Positions 59,987 to 64,000 of a stretch of 64,000 bases of DNA are shown piece by piece. Under the pieces are notes generated by a model. That model searched no databases. It was not told where the DNA came from and saw only the letters and a program-made list of their open reading frames with translations. The stretch spans positions 1,054,190 to 1,118,189 of the forward strand of contig NZ_CP012600.1 of assembly GCF_001278705.1 (NCBI RefSeq). Reading direction: 5' to 3'. Source of the stretch: Bacillus gobiensis. Lineage in GTDB: Bacteria; Bacillota; Bacilli; Bacillales; Bacillaceae. A program made the position numbers and the translations under genes. The stretch's first letter is position 1, and every line of letters begins with the position of its first letter.

Positions 59987-60038
59987 GAGATCAGGATATA
60001 AATAGAAAAAATAAATCACCATCTTCCCCTCTATTCTA

Positions 60039-60047
60039 TGTTAGAAT
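60039..60047 (+). promoter_or_regulatory. Extended -10 promoter for asd
   Basis: TG-T-TAGAAT (TAGAAT at 60042-60047) is an extended -10 element about 46 bp upstream of the asd ATG. The -35 region has no clear match. It allows vegetative expression of asd independent of the sporulation genes before it. Confidence 0.45.
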
Positions 60048-60093
60048 ATAAGGTAAATTGTTTAGCTACTTGAGAGTTGGAAGGAGATTTATC

Positions 60094-61134
60094 ATGGGAA
60101 CTGGATTGCATGTAGCAGTAGTTGGAGCGACAGGTGCTGTAGGACAGCAAATGTTGAAAACACTTGAAAATCGGCAGTTTGAACTGGAGAAGCTATCGTT
60201 GCTTTCATCCAAACGTTCAGCTGGTACGAAGGTATTGTTTAATGGAAAAGAATATACCGTTGAAGAAGCGACTCCAGAAAGCTTCGAAGGCGTTCATATT
60301 GCTTTATTCAGCGCAGGGGGAAGTGTTTCAAAAGAGCTTGCTCCAGAAGCGGTAAAAAGAGGTGCGATCGTGATTGATAACACGAGTGCATTCCGAATGG
60401 ATGAAAATACTCCTCTAATCGTACCTGAGGTCAATGAAGGCGATTTGCAACAGCATCAAGGCATAATTGCCAATCCGAATTGTTCTACGATCCAAATGGT
60501 AGTTGCACTGGAGCCGCTCAGAAAATCGTTCGGTTTAAATAAAGTGATTGTGTCTACTTATCAAGCGGTATCCGGAGCCGGTACAGTCGCTTCAGATGAA
60601 TTGTACAGCCAGACTAAGGCGATTCTGGATAATGAAGAGTATGAGCCGCAAGTGATGCCGGTAAAAGGAGATAAGAAGCACTATCAAATCGCATTTAACG
60701 CCATTCCGCAAATTGATAAATTTGTAGAGAACGGCTATACATTTGAAGAAATGAAAATGATTAACGAAACGAAAAAAATCATGCACATGCCCGAGCTTGA
60801 AGTGGCTGCTACATGTGTGAGGCTTCCGATTGAAACCGGACACTCGGAATCTGTATACATCGAATTGGATCGAGACGACGTTTCGGTTGAAGATGTAAAG
60901 GATTTGCTGAAATCTTCACCTGGCATTACCCTTCAGGATGATCCGGAGAATCAAATCTATCCAATGCCGGCATATGCAGTGGGCTTAAACGATGTTTTTG
61001 TAGGTAGAATACGAAAAGATTTAGATCGGCCGAACGGCTTTCACCTATGGATCGTCTCAGACAACCTATTAAAGGGTGCAGCCTGGAATTCGGTACAAAT
61101 CGCTGAACGATTAAGGGCATTAAATCTGGTCTAA
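60094..61134 (+). CDS. asd: Aspartate-semialdehyde dehydrogenase
   Basis: A 346-residue NADP enzyme of the lysine/threonine/methionine pathway. NADP loop VVGATGAVGQQML at about 9-21, catalytic Cys130 in ANPNCSTIQM and His in CVRLPIETGHSE. Length equals B. subtilis Asd. The ATG at 60094 follows GAAGGAGATTTATC; in-frame ATG 60058 is rejected. Confidence 0.98.
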   Translation: MGTGLHVAVVGATGAVGQQMLKTLENRQFELEKLSLLSSKRSAGTKVLFNGKEYTVEEATPESFEGVHIALFSAGGSVSKELAPEAVKRGAIVIDNTSAFRMDENTPLIVPEVNEGDLQQHQGIIANPNCSTIQMVVALEPLRKSFGLNKVIVSTYQAVSGAGTVASDELYSQTKAILDNEEYEPQVMPVKGDKKHYQIAFNAIPQIDKFVENGYTFEEMKMINETKKIMHMPELEVAATCVRLPIETGHSESVYIELDRDDVSVEDVKDLLKSSPGITLQDDPENQIYPMPAYAVGLNDVFVGRIRKDLDRPNGFHLWIVSDNLLKGAAWNSVQIAERLRALNLV

Positions 61135-61164
61135 TTCTGATTTTTTTGGAAACGCGGGTAAGTT

Positions 61165-61198
61165 GAAGAGAGTTGGGTTCAGATAGCCAGCTCTCTTC
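61165..61198 (+). terminator. Hairpin between asd and dapG
   Basis: GAAGAGAGTTGG (61165-61176) pairs with CCAGCTCTCTTC (61187-61198), 12 bp with one wobble. The following sequence TGTTACGT lacks a U-tract, so it may be an RNA-processing or weak attenuation hairpin rather than a full terminator. Confidence 0.55.
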
Positions 61199-61228
61199 TG
61201 TTACGTCCGCAGGCTTGGAGTGAAAAAA

Positions 61229-62443
61229 GTGAAAATAATCGTGCAAAAATTTGGCGGAACATCTGTAAAGGATGAATACGGCAGAAAACGCGCTCTCGCC
61301 CATATTACAGAAGCGATAAAAAACGGCTACAAATCAGTGGTTGTTGTGTCTGCTATGGGTAGAAACGGCGATCCTTATGCGACGGATTCCTTGTTAGGCC
61401 TTCTTTATGGAGGGGTATCGGCGGTTTCGGAAAGAGAACAGGATTTGCTGCTGTCCTGCGGAGAAACGATTTCTTCTGTTGTGTTTGCCAGCATGCTTAG
61501 AGAAAACGGAATCAAATCTACAGCACTTACCGGTGCTCAAGCTGGCTTTGTGACAGATGACAATTATACGAATGCAAAAATAATTGAAATGAAAACTGAA
61601 CGGCTCATCAGTTATTTGGCAGAAAATGACGTAGTCGTTGTTGCCGGATTTCAGGGAGCTACGGAAAAGGGAAATGTCACTACAATCGGCCGTGGAGGAA
61701 GCGATACATCGGCTGCTGCATTAGGCGCTGCATTAGATGCTGAATTTATTGATATTTTTACAGATGTGGCGGGTGTAATGACAGCAGATCCGCGAATTGT
61801 TGAAAACGCAAAGCCGCTTTCATTGGTCACGTATACAGAAATCTGCAATCTGGCCTATCAGGGAGCAAAAGTCATTCATCCAAGAGCGGTAGAAATCGCG
61901 ATGCAGGCAAAGGTTCCGATTAGGATTCGATCAACTTTTTCAAACGATCCCGGCACGCTAGTCACTTCCCATCACACGGATAAAGCAGGCAGCGACGTAT
62001 ACGAGCGCCTGATTACTGGAATTGCACATGTCAGCAATGTGACCCAGATTAAAGTCCCAGCAAAAGAAGGACAGTTTACGGTTCAGACGGAAGTGTTTAA
62101 AGCGATGGCTAATGCTGAAATCAGCGTCGATTTTTTCAACATTACTCCGAGTGAAATTGTTTATACAGTCCCGGGACAAGTCGCTGAGCTTGCGGAAAGA
62201 ATTTTGAAGGAGCTTGGCTACCGCCCGGTCATTACACGAAATTGTGCGAAGGTTTCTGCGGTTGGTGCAGGAATAATGGGAGTACCAGGCGTGACCTCCA
62301 AAATCGTTTCTGCCCTGTCGGAAAAAGAGATATCAATCCTGCAATCCGCGGACAGCCATACTACGATTTGGGTGCTCGTGCATGAAGAAAATCTGGCATC
62401 AGCTGTAAATGCGCTTCACGAAGCATTTGAACTTTCAAAATAA
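61229..62443 (+). CDS. dapG: Aspartokinase I (diaminopimelate-sensitive type)
   Basis: A 404-residue aspartate kinase, same length as B. subtilis DapG. Kinase motif VQKFGGTSVKD at the N-terminus, GRGGSDTSAAALGAAL near 155-170, and two C-terminal ACT domains (about 265-400). GTG at 61229 is chosen over GTG 61220, since TTGGAGTG is then 7 nt upstream. Its place between asd and dapA supports the meso-DAP-sensitive isoenzyme. Confidence 0.96.
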   Translation: MKIIVQKFGGTSVKDEYGRKRALAHITEAIKNGYKSVVVVSAMGRNGDPYATDSLLGLLYGGVSAVSEREQDLLLSCGETISSVVFASMLRENGIKSTALTGAQAGFVTDDNYTNAKIIEMKTERLISYLAENDVVVVAGFQGATEKGNVTTIGRGGSDTSAAALGAALDAEFIDIFTDVAGVMTADPRIVENAKPLSLVTYTEICNLAYQGAKVIHPRAVEIAMQAKVPIRIRSTFSNDPGTLVTSHHTDKAGSDVYERLITGIAHVSNVTQIKVPAKEGQFTVQTEVFKAMANAEISVDFFNITPSEIVYTVPGQVAELAERILKELGYRPVITRNCAKVSAVGAGIMGVPGVTSKIVSALSEKEISILQSADSHTTIWVLVHEENLASAVNALHEAFELSK

Positions 62444-62473
62444 ATGTGATTGAATCATGATGAGGTGAAAAAA

Positions 62474-63349
62474 ATGGATTTCGGAAATATTTCAACCGCA
62501 ATGGTCACCCCTTTTGACAAAAAGGAAAATATCGACTTTCAAAAACTATCGACATTAATTGAATATTTATTAAGAAACGGTACCGATTCGATCGTCGTAG
62601 CTGGAACAACCGGAGAATCCCCTACATTAACGACAGAAGAGAAAGCCGCTTTGTTTCAGTTTGTCGTCAAAGAAGTGAACGGACGTGTACCCGTCATTGC
62701 AGGTACTGGCAGCAATAATACGAAAGCATCCATACAATTGACAAAAAAAGCAGAAGAAGCAGGCGTTGACGCGATTATGCTGGTCGTTCCGTATTACAAT
62801 AAACCAAGCCAGGAAGGAATGTATCAGCACTTCAAGGCAATTGCGGAAGAAACTCCGCTGCCAATTATGCTGTACAATGTACCGGGCAGAACAGCTTCCT
62901 CGCTTCTGCCGGAAACGATTGTGCGTCTTTCTGACCTGCCGAATATTGTCGCAGTGAAGGAAGCAAGCGGCAATCTGGATGCAATTACAACCATCATTTC
63001 GGAAACGGATGATCGTTTTCTCGTTTACTCCGGAGACGACAGTTTGACATTGCCTATTCTTTCTCTAGGAGGAAGAGGCGTTGTATCTGTCGCTTCCCAT
63101 GTTGTTGGAAACGACATGCAGGAAATGGTCACAAGCTTCAAAGCAGGAGAGATAGGTAAAGCAGCATCGCTTCATCAAAGCCTGCTCCCTATCATGAAAG
63201 AGCTTTTTTCAGCGCCGAGTCCGACGCCTGTAAAAACAGCATTGCAAATGAAGGGCTTGGATGTGGGACCTGTACGGATGCCGCTTATTCCATTGACAGA
63301 GAATGAGAGAAATAATTTAAGCTTCGTACTGAATGCCTATCATCGATAA
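62474..63349 (+). CDS. dapA: 4-hydroxy-tetrahydrodipicolinate synthase
   Basis: A 291-residue class I aldolase that condenses pyruvate and aspartate semialdehyde. Schiff-base Lys162 (VKEASGNLD), Thr46 (GTTGESPTL) and Tyr134 (LYNVPGRT) are in place. ATG at 62474 follows GAGGTG; in-frame ATG 62450 is rejected. The product supplies both lysine/peptidoglycan and, via DpaAB, dipicolinic acid. Confidence 0.98.
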   Translation: MDFGNISTAMVTPFDKKENIDFQKLSTLIEYLLRNGTDSIVVAGTTGESPTLTTEEKAALFQFVVKEVNGRVPVIAGTGSNNTKASIQLTKKAEEAGVDAIMLVVPYYNKPSQEGMYQHFKAIAEETPLPIMLYNVPGRTASSLLPETIVRLSDLPNIVAVKEASGNLDAITTIISETDDRFLVYSGDDSLTLPILSLGGRGVVSVASHVVGNDMQEMVTSFKAGEIGKAASLHQSLLPIMKELFSAPSPTPVKTALQMKGLDVGPVRMPLIPLTENERNNLSFVLNAYHR

Positions 63350-63378
63350 TAGAAAAATTTCTTTAAGCAAAATTTTAA

Positions 63379-63413
63379 ATATTTCGCGGACAGATTTTTT
63401 GCCTGCGAAATAT
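63379..63413 (+). terminator. First hairpin after dapA
   Basis: ATATTTCGC (63379-63387) pairs with GCGAAATAT (63405-63413). A T6 run sits in the loop, not after the stem, so it is probably not itself a terminator but may protect the 3' end. Confidence 0.5.
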
Positions 63414-63420
63414 ACGTAAG

Positions 63421-63462
63421 GACAGCCGCTCTCATGAAAAAGAGAGCGGCTGTCTGTTTAAA
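63421..63462 (+). terminator. Strong intrinsic terminator after dapA
   Basis: GACAGCCGCTCTC (63421-63433) pairs perfectly with GAGAGCGGCTGTC (63442-63454), followed by TGTTTAAATT. A 13-bp GC-rich stem. Confidence 0.85.
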
Positions 63463-63498
63463 TTGATACATACACGAAAACCTAATATGGTGATTCGC

Positions 63499-63528
63499 TT
63501 GTTTTATAAATTCAAGTTCAGTTATAAT
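63499..63528 (+). promoter_or_regulatory. SigA promoter for rnjB
   Basis: TTGTTT (63499-63504), 18 bp, TATAAT (63523-63528), a consensus -10. It lies 48 bp upstream of the rnjB TTG. Confidence 0.7.
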
Positions 63529-63575
63529 AAAGATAATTGTTTTGAACGGGCAAGAGAGATTAGGAGGATTAGAAT

Positions 63576-64000
63576 TTGAAAAAGAAAAATACAGAAAATA
63601 TTCGAATTATCGCCCTTGGAGGGGTAGGGGAGATTGGCAAAAATCTCTATGTGATTGAAATTGATTCCGAGATCTTCATTGTTGATGCAGGGCTTATGCA
63701 TCCTGAAAATGAAATGCTTGGAATTGACGTAGTGATCCCTGATATCAGTTATTTAATCGAACGGTCTGATCGTGTAAAAGCAATCTTTTTAACTCACGGC
63801 CACGAAGAAAGCATTGGTGGCGTTTTTTATTGTTTAAACAAATTTTCAGTACCTGTCTACGGAACAAAACTAACTCTTGCTTTATTAAAAGAAAATTTTA
63901 AGCAGTTTCGTCCATCTTCAAAAGCGGATTTTCGTGAAATTCATTCAGATTCCGTGATTACGTTCAATTCAACAAAAGTATCGTTTTTCAGAACAAATCA
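63576..64000 (+). CDS. rnjB: Ribonuclease J2 (N-terminal part)
   Basis: The first 141 codons or so of RNase J2, running off the right edge. Start is TTG at 63576 with TAGGAGGA 7-8 nt upstream (MKKKNTENIRIIALGGVGEIGKNLYVIEID). The metallo-beta-lactamase motif reads THGHEESIGG rather than HGHEDHIGG, so a His and an Asp metal ligand are replaced. This is a mark of RNase J2, the less active partner of RNase J1. Confidence 0.95.
   Translation, partial: MKKKNTENIRIIALGGVGEIGKNLYVIEIDSEIFIVDAGLMHPENEMLGIDVVIPDISYLIERSDRVKAIFLTHGHEESIGGVFYCLNKFSVPVYGTKLTLALLKENFKQFRPSSKADFREIHSDSVITFNSTKVSFFRTN

Noticed and set aside
61135..61228. Possible lysine riboswitch before dapG
   Set aside because: The 94-bp gap is too short and lacks the conserved lysine-box sequences; only one simple hairpin is seen.

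Overview
The window is a continuous stretch of the core chromosome of a low-GC Gram-positive, endospore-forming, flagellated member of the Bacillaceae. Supporting evidence is the gene order trmFO-xerC-hslV-hslU-codY-flgB and onward, the 31-gene fla/che operon ending in sigD-swrB, a separate PolC-type replicative polymerase, the dipicolinate synthase pair dpaA-dpaB, and strong GGAGG ribosome binding sites with frequent TTG/GTG starts. Every gene has a recognisable Bacillus subtilis counterpart in the same order, but the proteins differ enough that this is not B. subtilis itself. I cannot name the species. All 66 genes lie on the + strand, and no prophage, insertion sequence with a transposase, CRISPR array, tRNA or rRNA is visible.

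Layout. 1-4450: the end of trmFO, then xerC, the HslVU protease and the global regulator codY, closed by a terminator. 4451-31613: the fla/che operon, with a probable CodY box and a SigA-type promoter upstream of flgB. It encodes rod, basal body, export apparatus, hook, C-ring switch, FlhF/FlhG positioning proteins, chemotaxis proteins CheY/B/A/W/C/D, SigD and the swarming factors SwrD and SwrB. 31614-41050: translation and envelope housekeeping (rpsB, tsf, pyrH, frr, uppS, cdsA, dxr, rasP, proS). 41078-45394: polC. 45395-50810: the rimP-nusA-ylxR-ylxQ-infB-ylxP-rbfA operon behind a long structured leader that ends in a likely attenuator. 50811-57950: truB, ribF, rpsO, pnp, ylxY, mlpA. 57987-63349: ymxH, then dpaA-dpaB with a SigK-type promoter, then asd-dapG-dapA. 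63576-64000: the start of rnjB.

How the genes work together. CodY, made just upstream, probably represses the flagellar operon during nutrient excess. The operon builds the motor to the hook and then makes SigD for late genes. The C-terminal cluster links sporulation to lysine biosynthesis: Asd, DapG and DapA make dihydrodipicolinate, which DpaAB oxidise to the spore solute dipicolinic acid.

The least ordinary features are non-coding. Two diverged copies of a structured repeat (about 17571-17768 and 33491-33612) share a CCAACC-N3-GCTT-N2-ACGGGCAGT...ACTGCCCGTT core. One copy interrupts the fla/che operon between fliY and cheY. Other points are the rimP-nusA leader, the CodY box next to codY, the SigK promoter of dpaA, a threefold repeat inside FliK, an altered HslV N-terminus, and loss of the usual metal-ligand motif in YlxY. 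No clearly new multigene system was found.
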